From contig NC_060020.1 in NCBI RefSeq assembly GCF_021134715.1, positions 2,914,001-2,978,000 of the forward strand: 64,000 bases of DNA, given 5' to 3'. The notes under the pieces were generated by a model. That model saw nothing but the letters and a program-made list of their open reading frames with translations. It was not told the DNA's origin and made no database searches. A program made the position numbers and the translations under genes. Of this stretch, positions 22,765 through 33,468 are shown one piece after another. This DNA is from Daphnia pulex (lineage: Eukaryota; Arthropoda; Branchiopoda; Diplostraca; Daphniidae). The first letter of the stretch is position 1, and each line of letters begins with the position of its first letter.

Positions 22765-24531
22765 AGATAGAAAGAAAGAAAAAAGAAAGAAAAAGAAAAC
22801 AAAGTTTAAGCAAAAGGAAAAGAAAAAAAAATATTCTAATACTTGTACAACATTTTTAATAAGGGGGGCGCGCAAGCTAGCTCTTGAATGGTGTCCACGG
22901 TTTCCGAGTGAAAAAAAAAAATGATAAGCGCTCAGTTTTTTTTTTTTTTTCTTTCTTTCTTTCTTTCGGTTTTTTAAGCACCTTGATACGTTGAAAAACT
23001 TCTTTGGTTGGCATAATGGAAAAGGCTGGAATTGGTGCTTCTCAACTTAAGCTATACACCGGCCCATCCCCACCCAACAAACATCCCGGAAATAAAAACC
23101 CTTTCTCTGTTCTCTTCTTCTGTTCTTTCTTTCTCTCCTCTCTATTAATTCCCTTTGCCCTGCCAACGTTTCCTCAGTCCTTTTTACCGCTGTCATGTTT
23201 CCTCCAACTTGTTGCCCATGATTATGTCCAGCATTGCAATGACTTTTTTTCTTTTCGTGTGTCCCCCTCCCAACTTCTTCCTTCATTTTCTCTTCAAGGA
23301 ACAAAGCAAGCGTGTAGCTTTTAATGTTCACCCAAATTCGTCCATCGCTAACCAACCGAGGCGCAACGCAGCCGTGGCGCTCCAGATTGACATACGACAC
23401 CCACACGCCTCTCTTCTCTTCCATCCCTCACACGATTTGTCCCTTCAATATTTTTCCGTCTATATTACTATATAGGATGGACTTGCGTTGCTCTAGCAAT
23501 TGCATTGAATAATTCCCCCTTCCCTCCCTTCATCATGAATTTTTCTTTTCAATTTTGAAATGTGTATAGCCAATTGTGTGCGAATGTAAGTGCGTATGCG
23601 AGACAAGAGAGAAAGTGTGTAAGGGGGAGGTTTAAAGGGCGCGCTGCTAGCTAATGATGGTGTAGATTCGGTATTCTCTCTCTTTATCACATGTACTTTT
23701 TCTCTGTTCCTTCCGATTCCTCCTCCTTCTCTTCCACTTCCCCTTCATTTTTTTCTTGTTGTGTAGCTCACAGTGTGTAGTGAAATTGGACAAATCCTAG
23801 GGTATCGGTAGTACCTCTACTTTTTTTTCGTACTCTGGTCTGCTGATTAACCTACCGTTTTGTTTCACAACTTTCCCTCTCCCACTCGGATGTTTTTTAA
23901 TGATTAATATTAATATCATTTATTATTATAATAATTTTCACCACCACCCTCCCCCGTCACTCTCCTTCGTCGCCCACATTATGTTTCTGACCTGCTGCAC
24001 CGTATCTTTATGAGAAATGAGCTGTACGCGATTATCCTCATCGTTGAAAATTCATCTTTAAAAATATCATCCCCTTTTTCTCGGTTGATTTATTTTTCTT
24101 TTCTTTAATTTCTGATTTCTCCTCATTCCTTTTTTGAGCCGATGGAAAAAAAACGAACGATGGAGTCGTTTTCACCTTGCGTTTAAGATCCGTAACTCCT
24201 TGCCCAATTCCCCCACTTCCCGAATTTTTTTTTTTTTTTTTTTTGCAAATAGTTTAAATATCACGTCCCCTCTGAAGGTTTTCTACGTCGCTTTAACTGT
24301 TTGAAACAAAAAAAAGGATTCAAAAAAATTGAGGATGAGGGGAACATCCATTCCTGTGTGCACTTGAAAATTGTACATATGAAGGGTGACATGAAAAGAG
24401 TACGATTGTGTAACCCCATAAAAGCCCCCTGCCAATTACAGTATCGTAGTTCTCACTCGTTCGTCTAAACAATAATAATTACGACAGTTCAACCACTAAA
24501 AGAGTAACTTTTTTTTTGCCAGCAGTCAAGA
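22765..24531. other. Convergent intergenic region: par-1 and EFCAB2 3' flanks
   Basis: Roughly 1.8 kb between the facing stop codons of par-1 (+) and EFCAB2/DRC8 (-), rich in poly-T and pyrimidine tracts, expected to hold both 3' UTRs. A candidate plus-strand AATAAA is at 23091-23096. Open frames on both strands near 23000-23700 are low-complexity and unsupported. Confidence 0.55.
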
Positions 24532-25351
24532 TTATTTCATCATGTATTTCGCGTACAAACTGTAATCAAAGGCGTCGGATGGCAGGACTCGGTCCGAGTC
24601 TGTTGGGAATCGCAGCGCTTTTATGGCCGTCCACATTTCTTCCATTTCGTCGGCAGAGAAAGGCTCCCCGCTCCCCGTCAGTGAGGATTCCAGTTCTTTT
24701 TTCGTCAAATAGCCTGAAAAAGTGAGAAAAGTACTTAGCTTAGCTTTTTGTTGTACGCGTCAGTCTGAGAACGAACGTTTAACACACCTTTCCTTTCTGA
24801 ATCCAGTGTCTGGAATGCCCGTAAAATCAAGTCCTCTGTTGCCGATTGGAACCTTGACCCATATTGACAAATAACCGCGTTATCGTTAAACAAATAACAC
24901 CCAGTGTTGAGCCAGACAGCTGTACGTTACACAAGTAGTTAGATACCGTTTCTGCTGTAGTATCCCACTGACTGTGGGTGCGAATTTTTGCAGAGTGACA
25001 AATTGCGTCGTTCCTTCTCCTTCCATAGCCGTAACCAGATGTTGCAATTCCGATTCTGATGGACAGCAGCCTTATTTTTTAAATATTTGACAGTTTGAAA
25101 AGAGCAAAGAAGAGAATAAGGGATTAACATTTTGGATTCATTAACAGTCAAAATTAGGTTTTTTTTTACTTACCCAGAGATCGAATGATGGTTCCGACCT
25201 CCCTCACGTCAACCGATTCGTTATTCAACGCATCGAAAACCAAAAAAGCTTCTGTTGCCAATTTGGTGAACGGGCATTCAATGGCCGGCGTTTGCAATTG
25301 GTGATCACCCGTAAATTCGGCATCTTTCTTGTTTTGACTCTTACTCGCCAT
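24532..25351 (-). CDS. Efcab2: EFCAB2 / dynein regulatory complex subunit 8
   Basis: Calmodulin-like subunit of the nexin-dynein regulatory complex of motile axonemes. Four exons in transcript order: 25351-25174, 25070-24947, 24852-24788 and 24713-24532; phases are consistent, giving 182 residues, the usual family length. Diagnostic stretches are AFLVFDALNNESVDVREVGT, IIRSLGCCPSESELQHLV, ILRAFQTLDSERKGYLTKKE and GEPFSADEMEEMW, matching vertebrate EFCAB2/DRC8 in order. The EF-hand loops are degenerate: in the first, position 3 is Leu, and the second has Glu, Lys and Tyr at positions 3, 5 and 7, so calcium binding is doubtful. The ATG at 25351 is the only in-frame ATG before the conserved region. 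An X-box motif lies 47 bases upstream. It faces par-1 tail to tail and the UGT gene head to head. The family call is firm. Confidence 0.9.
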
Positions 25352-25397
25352 TTTTTCTGAAAGCAATGGTTTTTACGCAACGATCAAACACAACGGC

Positions 25398-25412
25398 GTT
25401 CCCCATGGCAAC
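25398..25412. promoter_or_regulatory. RFX X-box motif upstream of EFCAB2/DRC8
   Basis: GTTCCCCATGGCAAC fits the X-box pattern RYYNYY-N(1-3)-RRNRAC with a 3-base spacer, 47 bases upstream of the EFCAB2 ATG. RFX factors use such sites to drive ciliary genes across animals. The match and its position are seen; binding is inferred. Confidence 0.6.
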
Positions 25413-25913
25413 TGTGAAACACGAATGCTGTTGTTTAATCAACAAAAGGATTTTTTCAAATTCGATAAATCCAGAAATAGATCTATGAACTCATAAATGC
25501 AGCCGAAAATAGCAGTTGGATCTTACCCTTGAGTAGCTAGGAGAGACTAAACTTACGCAAGAGAGGAAAGGTATTAATAATTTTAAAAAGTCATTGCTGA
25601 TAACATTGACAAACATGACGTTCGTGATGACATCAAAAGGTTTTCGGGGCCTACGTGAGGCGAGGGTTATGCAGGGTGCGCAATCAAAGTTGTTTACGGA
25701 TTTGGACTCACCGGGTTGTGTGGGTTATCTAGATGAAACTGACGCTGCATGAGATTGTAAGGTGAATGAAGACGGTACTCAGTGATCCAAACAAGTCTCA
25801 AAATAGTTCAAAATGTCTCAAAATAGGTGTTTGTTCTATCTGATTACACAAAAATGGAAGGGTAACTGAGCATGACAATTTTATCTCCATAATGACATTG
25901 CACTGTGGCGAGC

Positions 25914-25947
25914 TATATAAAGCGAAGCTTCTAAAATAGTCAGCATT
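25914..25947 (+). promoter_or_regulatory. TATA/Inr core promoter of the UGT gene
   Basis: TATATAA at 25914-25920 is followed by an initiator-like TCAGCATT, with its A at 25942. The 28-base spacing is canonical for arthropod TATA-Inr promoters. The predicted 5' UTR is about 109 bases to the ATG at 26051. Confidence 0.7.
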
Positions 25948-26050
25948 AGCAAATCGTCGGCTTCCGTGTCTACAGAGCAACTAAAAGAAGACAGAAGAAG
26001 TTCTCTCCGAGTCGTACAAGATTTATTCAAACACAATCTCATCTTTGAAA

Positions 26051-28161
26051 ATGAATTCCATTTACCGCCGGGTAATTATTCTTCTCTTTCACGCTATTGT
26101 CTTTTGCCATGGCTACCGCATTCTGGCTGTCATGCCCTACGCTTCAGCAAGCCACAAAAACACCGTGGTCCCGCTCCTTACTTCTTTGGCGGAACGAGGG
26201 CATCACGTTACTTACATCACTGGAAAAAGGACCCAGCAGCTTCAGAATACAACAAACGTAAGAGAAATTGTCCTTGACATGAAAGTCGAATTTACCATCG
26301 CAAATCGAGGTGCCGACAGAAAGTCTTTCTTCGACAACATTGTGGAGCAGCCTTTCAAGACGAAAATGGAGTTTCTTCAGAAATTCCGAGAGGTACCCGA
26401 GAGTGCGATCAACAGCACTTTTAGAGATCCCCAAGTCCGAAACATGATGGAAACGGAGAAGTTTGATGTTGTCCTGATTTCTGTAATTACGGCATACGTG
26501 GGGTATCCGTTGGCCTGGCATTTTAATTGCCCATTCATCGTCATGAGTCCAAACGTCGCATTCGCCGACATGCCGTTTGTAGTGGGAGATTCCGAACACA
26601 CAGAGTACGTCCCGTTCATCATGTCTGGCTTTACAAGTCGAATGAGTTTGATGGAGCGCACAATCAACACGGCATTAGTCCATTTGACGAGCAAGATTCC
26701 AAAAATCTTCAACACCCCAATTTACGAAAAGCTGGTTCAACATTATCTGCCTGGATGCCCTCCTCTGTTGGAGATTGAACACAACACGAGTTTGATTTTT
26801 ACCAACACTCATCCGAGCATCTCTTACCCTCGTGCAAGTCCACCCAGCCTAATCGAGGTTGGAGCTATCCATTGCCATCCTGCCAAGGCGTTGCCAACGG
26901 TAAGCAGTTACTTAATACCAATTAAAATTAATACGTAATAGAGTGCGCAATATTTTCATTGTATTGTATTAATGATGCCCTTCAGAGATTTGTGTAACTT
27001 GGTGTCTGTTATCCTTGGGGTCATTATGGTCTGATAAGGTTTAGTGTTCGGTTCGGTGATCGAACCAAACAACCAGTCAACCCACATCACCTTTCGTAAT
27101 CGGCTAATCAGTTTCTTTATGGTTCATGCACTGCAAAAGCAAATATTAGTTTGGGCTTGTTGCAGTATACTAGAACTGAGATATGGTCTAGTGATAAATT
27201 TTAATTGTTCATGGGTCCTGCGTTTACGTTATCAAAATCGAATATCGTTTATTAAGTTTGAATGAAACTCAATGGTATTATTTTCAACCATAGTTAATTA
27301 TATATGTATTTCTTTTTACAGGACTTGGAGGAATTCGTTGACGATGGAGGAAATCCAGCCGGATTTCTAGTCTTTACCGTGGGCTCAGTCATACAAATGG
27401 ATGAAATGCCGGATAGAATCCTTGAGGTTTTCAAAAATGTGTTTGCTCGTTTGCCGCAACGAGTTATCTGGCAGTGGAAAAACCAACCGAAAAATTTGAC
27501 AATGCCTGCCAACGTGTTGCTGTCCAGTTGGTTGCCGCAACAAGACCTATTAGGTAATTCATATCAGTCGTTTTATCATAGGACAACATAACTGATTACA
27601 AATTTTGCTTTTTGTAGGTCATCCGAAATGTCGCGGATTCCTCACTCACGGGGGTCTTCTAAGCACGCAAGAGGCGGTGTATCACGGAGTCCCTGTAATT
27701 GGAATCCCTTTTGTAACTGACCAAGAGAACAACATGATTAAGGCTGTTTCAGATGGTTACGCTATCAGACTCGATTGGAACAACATAGACGAAGACAAAT
27801 TGCACACAGCTCTTCTTGATATACTAAATGACCCAAAGTATGTTTCACATTGAACTTCCGTGTCGTTTGAAGAATTTGACTAAAAAACATTTTCGAATTT
27901 AGATATGATACCAATGTTAAGCGACTACAGTCTCTGCTAAGAGATCAACCCGAAACACCACTAGAAAGGGCTGTTTTCTGGACAGAATATGTACTGCGCA
28001 ATAAAGGAGCAGCTGCGCTACAACTCGGTTCAAGAAACCTATCCAGATTTCAACGAAACCTCATTGACGTGTATATCATTTTATTCGCAGCCTTTGTGAG
28101 TTCGATGTTAGCAGTCACCTTGGCGATACGTTGGGCGTGTTTGAGGTGGCCAAGAAAGTAA
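26051..28161 (+). CDS. UDP-glycosyltransferase (family 1, ER membrane)
   Basis: Conjugates sugar from a UDP-sugar to small lipophilic substrates in the ER lumen (xenobiotic or endobiotic detoxification). Four exons: 26051-26899, 27322-27553, 27618-27837 and 27903-28161. All phases fit, giving 519 residues, full family length. It shows an N-terminal signal peptide (about 1-21), the catalytic His35 in ASASHKNTV, an acceptor-binding N-half, and the UGT signature FLTHGGLLSTQEAVYHGVP (368-386) followed by TDQENN. A C-terminal membrane helix (about 488-510) is followed by a short basic tail, RWPRK, consistent with ER retention. The ATG at 26051 precedes the signal peptide directly. It is divergent from EFCAB2 with its own TATA promoter. 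The substrate cannot be told from sequence. It appears intact and single in this window. Confidence 0.95.
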
Positions 28162-28300
28162 AAGGTGTACGCTCATCAGCAATCACAGTCAAAATTCGTG
28201 TGTCCACAAAAATCTCGCACAAGGGATTCAATGTTGTATCATAAATTAATTTTTCAAAAATAATGTATTCTCGTCAACGTTTTCGCGAAAGAAAAGAACG

Positions 28301-28306
28301 AATAAA
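28301..28306 (+). other. Poly(A) signal of the UGT gene
   Basis: AATAAA lies 140 bases past the UGT stop in AT-rich DNA, followed by a T-rich stretch. This is a normal position for a 3' end signal. Confidence 0.6.
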
Positions 28307-29513
28307 CTTTGTTTTACTTATTTTAAATAACAAAAACAATGAATCAATGGATATGCATTATGCAAAATAGATAAGAGTTAAGCGCAAACTAGCGGGGGTA
28401 ACCGCTGTTAATTTAATTCGCTTCGCTTGTACTTTGCATTAATTTTTGAATTTATTTCAATAGTGAAAAAGTAATATCTTTTAATTCATACAATAATAAT
28501 AATAATAAGGTTATTCGCAGAATTGCAGGATATTAGCATGGTAAATTATATTATTAGCCTATTAGGATTTAGGATAAGAGGATAACCGAGTAATTCACAG
28601 AGCGGCAATGCGGCATCGAAGCTTGATAAATTGGCAGCACTGCTTTCTGGTTGTCACCAAAGTTCGTCTGCAGTGCAAATGTTTACGTTTAATCTTCACT
28701 CTTCAGAGTTCGTTCCATGGTTCGTTCAGTGTCTCAGTGTCTCAGTGTCTCACGTCTCAGCCTTATTAGCCATATATGCTCACGATTCATAGCCCCACAA
28801 GTAAACTGTTGGACAGTATATCTAGCCTGAAATAGCAAGAGTTCTAATCTCCAGTCTACATTGGACTCAACATGTTACATGCTTCATCGTTCAACAAAAT
28901 ATTGATGCTGAAGGGAAAATGCTAACAAGTGAGAAAAAAAAAACATTTATCCAAAAGTGAAGAATAGTAGAAGAAGGCAGCCCAGTTTTCGACTGCATGT
29001 TCCAGGTTCGTCAGAGAGGAGATTGATCAATTTCACTCAACTGTCGACTCGAATATTGGATGTTTTTAAAAAAGAAAATCTTCTGCAGACACAAGACACC
29101 AGGTAATTAGGAGACATTTTTATTTCCTTTATTTGTCTCTAAACCATAGCTAATGAGCATTTTACTCAACAGATCTTCAAATCAGAAATTCAAATTCAGA
29201 AATTCAAATCTCAAAAAAGATCTTCAACAGATCTAGAAACACAAAGGTGATGGAATTCATCTTTGTGGCCAATAGAGCTCTACCGCTCGCAGCATCTAGC
29301 CCGATGTCGTTAAAGATTTCCATCACGGCCCCATGGATAACTCGCTTTTTTGGATCTACTCATTGGCCTCACCTCTGTTTCTGGCCTAATGTCTCGTTTT
29401 TCTGCACAAACGGTCTCAACTCGTTGAGCAAATTCGCTTTGTACGTAAGTTCGAACCCTCTATATGCGTGTCCCGCTGAGAAGAAATGGCGACCAAAGCC
29501 GGCAACACGGGCA
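28307..29513. other. Intergenic, no gene recognised
   Basis: AT-rich DNA with an AAT microsatellite near 28495-28507 and a short tandem TCAGTGTC array near 28725-28755. The 117-codon plus-strand open frame from 29247 has no recognisable domain. Confidence 0.5.
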
Positions 29514-30207
29514 ATGGAAGGTAAAAACGGTCACCGTCACAGAGGAGTGAAGGTAGCAATTTTTTTCAATTTTTGTTTCAATTTTTTTGCATGTTCATAG
29601 CTTGGGATGGGACAGTTGTTATTTCTGAACATGTTTTCTACAAAAAATGCATTGACAGACAAGTCAAGCAAGACAAGGTACATTATTCTTCCTTAAAAAA
29701 TGTTTAACTTTTATTTGATGCCAGAAACTTGTATCTTCTGTCATAGAGGAAGCTATGTGAACATAATCAAGGCCATGGGTAATCTTCAGGTTTATTCACC
29801 AACTTTGGGGAAGTCACACGAAAAGATGCAGGGCACATACCAGAATGTGTATTTTTCTGAATTTTTTACTCAAGCAGCTGGTGCTGTTGCCTTACAGCCA
29901 CAGGCAGGAAAAATATGGTTTTCTTCAGGAAATTGTTAGTTTAATTTTTTGTCTTCACCCCCAACACTTTCTGTTAATATAATAGATTTTTATGTTGAAA
30001 GAGTTAAAAAGTCTGAAAAGCTAACTAAAAACTGTGTGTATTTGTGTCATAGGGAAAGCTGCTGGAGTAATCTGGTGTTGATGCTCATTTGATGCATTTC
30101 GTGCCAGCTAGTGAAAGCCGAAAGGCATGTCGAATTCAAGTTGAGCTGCTGCGGGCTGTCTCTGGAAGCAAGCAAGAAGCAATCCAGCCGTTGCGTTCAG
30201 TCATTTG
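29514..30207 (+). pseudogene. Probable decayed FLYWCH-type zinc-finger gene fragment
   Basis: ATGGAAG (29514-29520) before GTAAAA can join 29601-29677 in frame to read AWDGTVVISEHVFYKK and CIDRQVKQDK. From 29726 a reading frame continues TCIFCHRGSYVN, NLQVYSPTLGKSHEK. A later frame at about 30080-30207 reads VPASESRKACRIQ, VELLRAVSGSK. The order (aromatic/basic beta-hairpin, Cys-x2-Cys, SPTLGKSHE, basic helix) resembles FLYWCH zinc fingers, common as MULE-transposase-derived domains in arthropods. The joins to the later segments are out of phase, the Trp expected near the first Cys is absent, and one zinc ligand appears replaced. I therefore read it as a broken copy rather than a working gene. 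The assignment is from memory of the domain pattern only. Confidence 0.33.
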
Positions 30208-31679
30208 AACAGAAATCTAATGGCTGTCAATAGGTGGCTGTCAAAAGTTGGCCGGAATGTCCACCAGGTAGCGCGAGTGTCTTCAGGGACGCATCTCGGC
30301 CATTTTGTTCCAAGACGCTGCAGAAAGGGGCTGCTGGTCGTGACGTTTCTCACGATGAAAATTAAAAGGTATTTATTGTTAATTTCCTATTGTTATTGAA
30401 TGTAAAATGTTGATGTGAAAATTTACAGGTGATTTAGCATGTGGAACACTTTGCTAAGTCATTCAACTCAGACTTGGAAGTGCCTGTACATTGCCGAAAT
30501 GGCGTGCCTCGTGTGTCTCGCTGTCTGTTCTTAGGCGTACTTCTCATCCCATGCAACAGTAAAAAGTAATTATTTTGATCAAATGTCTTGCAAAAGTACT
30601 ACAGATTTAGTTAAAATGACTAGAGAGTAGACCAATTTGCTGTGCTACTATAGAAATTTGGAATCAGATATCAAAGTGATTCTGTTTGATTGCGTAGATC
30701 TCTGTTACTCTTTGTATTCTTTTGTCATAACGAGTGTGTACACAGTTGTGTTTCTCAAAAATAATTTTATTTTCTTAAATAGGTATTACAAACGCTTCTT
30801 TAAAGCTGTTGGGGTTATCTTGTTGCAGCCAAATGGTGAAAGGTGTGACGAAGACAGATTGAACCGTTGTATGCAGCATGAGGTTGCAGTGTGATCCAGA
30901 AGTAGCTGTGTTGGACCTGAAATTGCTATGCTGTTGTAGCCGAGCTGTTCCATCTGGGTTCCTGACTTCAAATTTTTAAGTTGTTGTTTGTGTTTTAATC
31001 CATGCCATATGAAATTGCTCCGCCAGTGATATTTGTGTTCTGACTTGAAAGTGTTTGATCTGTCGTCTTTTGAGTTTTCATTCAATCATGCAGTATACGA
31101 CTGAGGCAACCTGATCAATATCAGGTTTGACACAGTCGAGAACTGCTAGATTAAAGAAGCTTTCTGCGCCAAACAAATAATAACTTGCATATAACTTGCA
31201 TCATGTTATTATCGCGGTAGAGAAAGCAACAGGCCCCCCCCCCTGGGGGCCATAGGAAAATAAATGTATGTGAATATTAAAAAATAAAATTTTGAAAGAA
31301 ATAAAATATTCTGATCAAATTTTTTCGCGATAATTATTTAAAAACTTCGTGTAGGGGGAATTTTTTTAAATTTTTTTTCAAAAACAAAAGTCTGGACTTA
31401 GCAGAAATAATGGAAGGTGAACTTTGGATTTTTCAATAAAAATATTGTTGGACTTTGAATTTTATGTTGAAAAATGTATTAGAAAGAAATTTAATATTAA
31501 AGTGTAAATTGAGTTTGAATTTTTATTTGCAAGATCAATTGTTCGGAAGTTTACATGGCAATCAGAAATATTTTCTCACATAACGAAATTATCAGCAAGA
31601 GGAAAGGTACTTCAGGAGAAAATAGATACATACACGTGATTTATCGATCAATCTTTTATTTCAGCAATCTTTCAACATA
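30208..31679. other. Intergenic, no gene recognised
   Basis: AT-rich sequence with a C-run (CCCCCCCCCCC near 31233-31243) and scattered short open frames. Nothing here resembles a known protein or RNA. Confidence 0.5.
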
Positions 31680-32587
31680 TCCAGTGAAATACTACAGAAT
31701 TTAGATGTATAGGTAGGAGCAAGTGGTGACAAAGTCAGGAGAATTGCTGGTCTAATACATATGAACATCAGATGGTAGTAGTTTGGAGCAGGGTAATACT
31801 TATATTCCTCGGTGTAGTATATACCAGGCAGCGTACGTGGTTGTGTAATAGGCGGCTTCTTCGGTGTACTGAGGGCTGCGGTGTTGTAACTAGGTGTAGC
31901 GTAGGTCGTGGTGTAGTAGACTGGAGCATCAGTGTAGTGTTTCAGTTCAACGTAGCACGAAAGAGCAGCTTCTGCGTAGCATGTCGGGACTGCGTTGTGT
32001 AGATCGGGGTAGAGAAGTACTTTGCCGCTTCGGTGTAGTACTCGGCCGTTTCGGTGGAGAAAGCGGGAGCCTCGGTGTAGCAACTGAAAACAGAATAGTA
32101 CTTAGGAAAATACATGCAGTAAGTAGATGACAACAGAGTAATACTTAGAACCTCGATGTAGTAGGATGGGCAGCATACGTAATCATGTAGTGCTCCGTCA
32201 CCTTGGTGGTGTAGTAACTCCAGGCAGCATGCGTAGTCATGTAGTACTCCGTCGCCTAGATGGTGTAGTAACTCGGGGCAGAGTAATACTTCAGGGCGTC
32301 AGTGTAGTGACTCGGGGCAGCGTAAGTTGTGGTTTAAAACTCCGGTGCTTTAGTGGTGTAGTACTGGAAGACCTCGGTGCAGGAATTGGGCGTCGCGGTT
32401 TGGTTTGCACCATACCAAGGAGACATCGGTACACCAGTGGTCGACCATCAAGGCATCAACGATACAAAACCCAACAGGAGCACGACGCCATAGTTATCTA
32501 AACAAGAAATAAATTTAAACATTAGAACAACATTAGAAAAAAAAATTGATACAAAAATCAAATGTTAAAATAAGAATATTTACCCAT
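31680..32587 (-). pseudogene. Tyr/Thr-repeat secreted protein pseudogene, copy A
   Basis: A tiny first coding exon, ATG-G (32587-32584), precedes GTAAAT. Exon 2 starts at 32497 after TTTAG and encodes a signal-peptide-like NYGVVLLLGFVSLM, then an in-frame TGA at 32448-32450. Past it the frame resumes STTGVPMSPWYG and degenerate YYT repeats (QYYTTKAPE, TTTYAAPSHYTDALKYY). Further stops (TAA after KAPEF, TAG after SYYTI) and frame changes continue to about 31700. The repeat style is that of tyrosine-rich extracellular or cuticle-type structural proteins I associate with Daphnia; function is inference. The copy is disrupted many times, so it is probably not translated beyond about 16 residues. 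Confidence 0.65.
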
Positions 32588-32639
32588 GATTGCGAATCGG
32601 TTACACGATGAGGAATGTAGTTGGTGAAAGATAAGGCAC

Positions 32640-32673
32640 TGCAGTTCGGGAACGATTTCTTTTTCTTTTTATA
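32640..32673 (-). promoter_or_regulatory. TATA/initiator of YYTT pseudogene A
   Basis: On the minus strand TATAAAAAG begins at 32673, and an initiator-like GCAGTG has its A at 32640. The 33-base spacing is the same as in copy B. The ATG lies about 53 bases downstream. Confidence 0.5.
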
Positions 32674-32682
32674 AAACTCCTT

Positions 32683-33281
32683 TTACGCACAGTAATACTT
32701 CGGGACATGGGTGTAGTAGCTCGGGGCAGCGTAGGTTGTAGTGTAGTACTTGAGCGCTTCGGTCTTGTAGGCCTCGGTGTAGTAGTCAGGGGTAGCATGC
32801 ATATACGTGTAGTATTCCGCTGCCTCAGTGATGTAGTACTTGGGAACCTCGGTGTAGTAATACGGCTCTCTGGTGATGTAACTCGGGGCAGAGTTATATT
32901 TCGGGATTCGGTGTAGCAGCTCGGGGCATCATGAATTGTGGTGTAACACTCTTGAGCCTTGGTGGTGTAGGAATCGATTGTTGCGTATGTTGTTGTTGTG
33001 TAGTAAGGCGGCGGTGTTGCGGTTCCGCCATAACCAGGAGACATCGGTACACCAGTGGTCGACCCAGTCGTCAACGATACAACATTCAACAGCATACGAC
33101 ACCTTAGTTGACAGTAATTAACATCAGCATCACTGCATCAGAATTGACACACATTAACAAAATAACAGTAATTAAATTTAAACATTATTAATAAATATTA
33201 ACAGGCATATTAAGTATTAACACATGAAAAAATAAATAAAATTGATACAAGACTCAATGTAAAGACAGAATATTTACCCAT
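32683..33281 (-). pseudogene. Tyr/Thr-repeat secreted protein pseudogene, copy B
   Basis: Same layout as copy A: ATG-G (33281-33278) then GTAAAT. Aligned by eye to copy A, the exon-2 start has lost its AG acceptor, Tyr TAT has become TAA (33104-33106), and one base is missing about 10 bases later in the signal-peptide region. After that the frame reads VSLTTGSTTGVPMSPGYGG, PPPYYTTTTYATIDSYTT. Another one-base deletion near 32905 shifts the SPKY repeat. In the restored register, YYT/PSYYT/PKYY repeats run to a TAA at 32683-32685. It lies in tandem with copy A (ATG to ATG 694 bp). Disruptions in the same signal-peptide exon of both copies argue for two old duplicates that both decayed. Confidence 0.65.
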
Positions 33282-33362
33282 GATTGCGAACTGGCAATAC
33301 GGTGAAGAAGGCAGATGGAGAGTGCGCTGCAGTTGTTGCCGTGTCGGAGATGCTCACTCGAC

Positions 33363-33396
33363 TGACTTTCCTTCGCCTTTTCTCTCTCCTTTTATA
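33363..33396 (-). promoter_or_regulatory. TATA/initiator of YYTT pseudogene B
   Basis: On the minus strand TATAAAAGG begins at 33396 and the insect-type initiator TCAGTCG has its A at 33363. Both elements look intact although the gene body is broken. Confidence 0.55.
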
Positions 33397-33468
33397 CGAT
33401 TTTTTTTCTCACCCTCACCTCTAAAGCCTTGCGGGTGTTCTACCTGCTTGATAATGATGCAAAACGTC

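Noticed and set aside
29247..29600. 117-codon plus-strand frame and its antisense counterpart
   Set aside because: Both strands give locally protein-like stretches but no recognisable family, start context or consistent splice phase.
32166..32501. Plus-strand open frames across 31.7-33.1 kb
   Set aside because: Antisense shadows of the YYTT repeats; the minus strand carries the signal peptide, splice sites and TATA/Inr.
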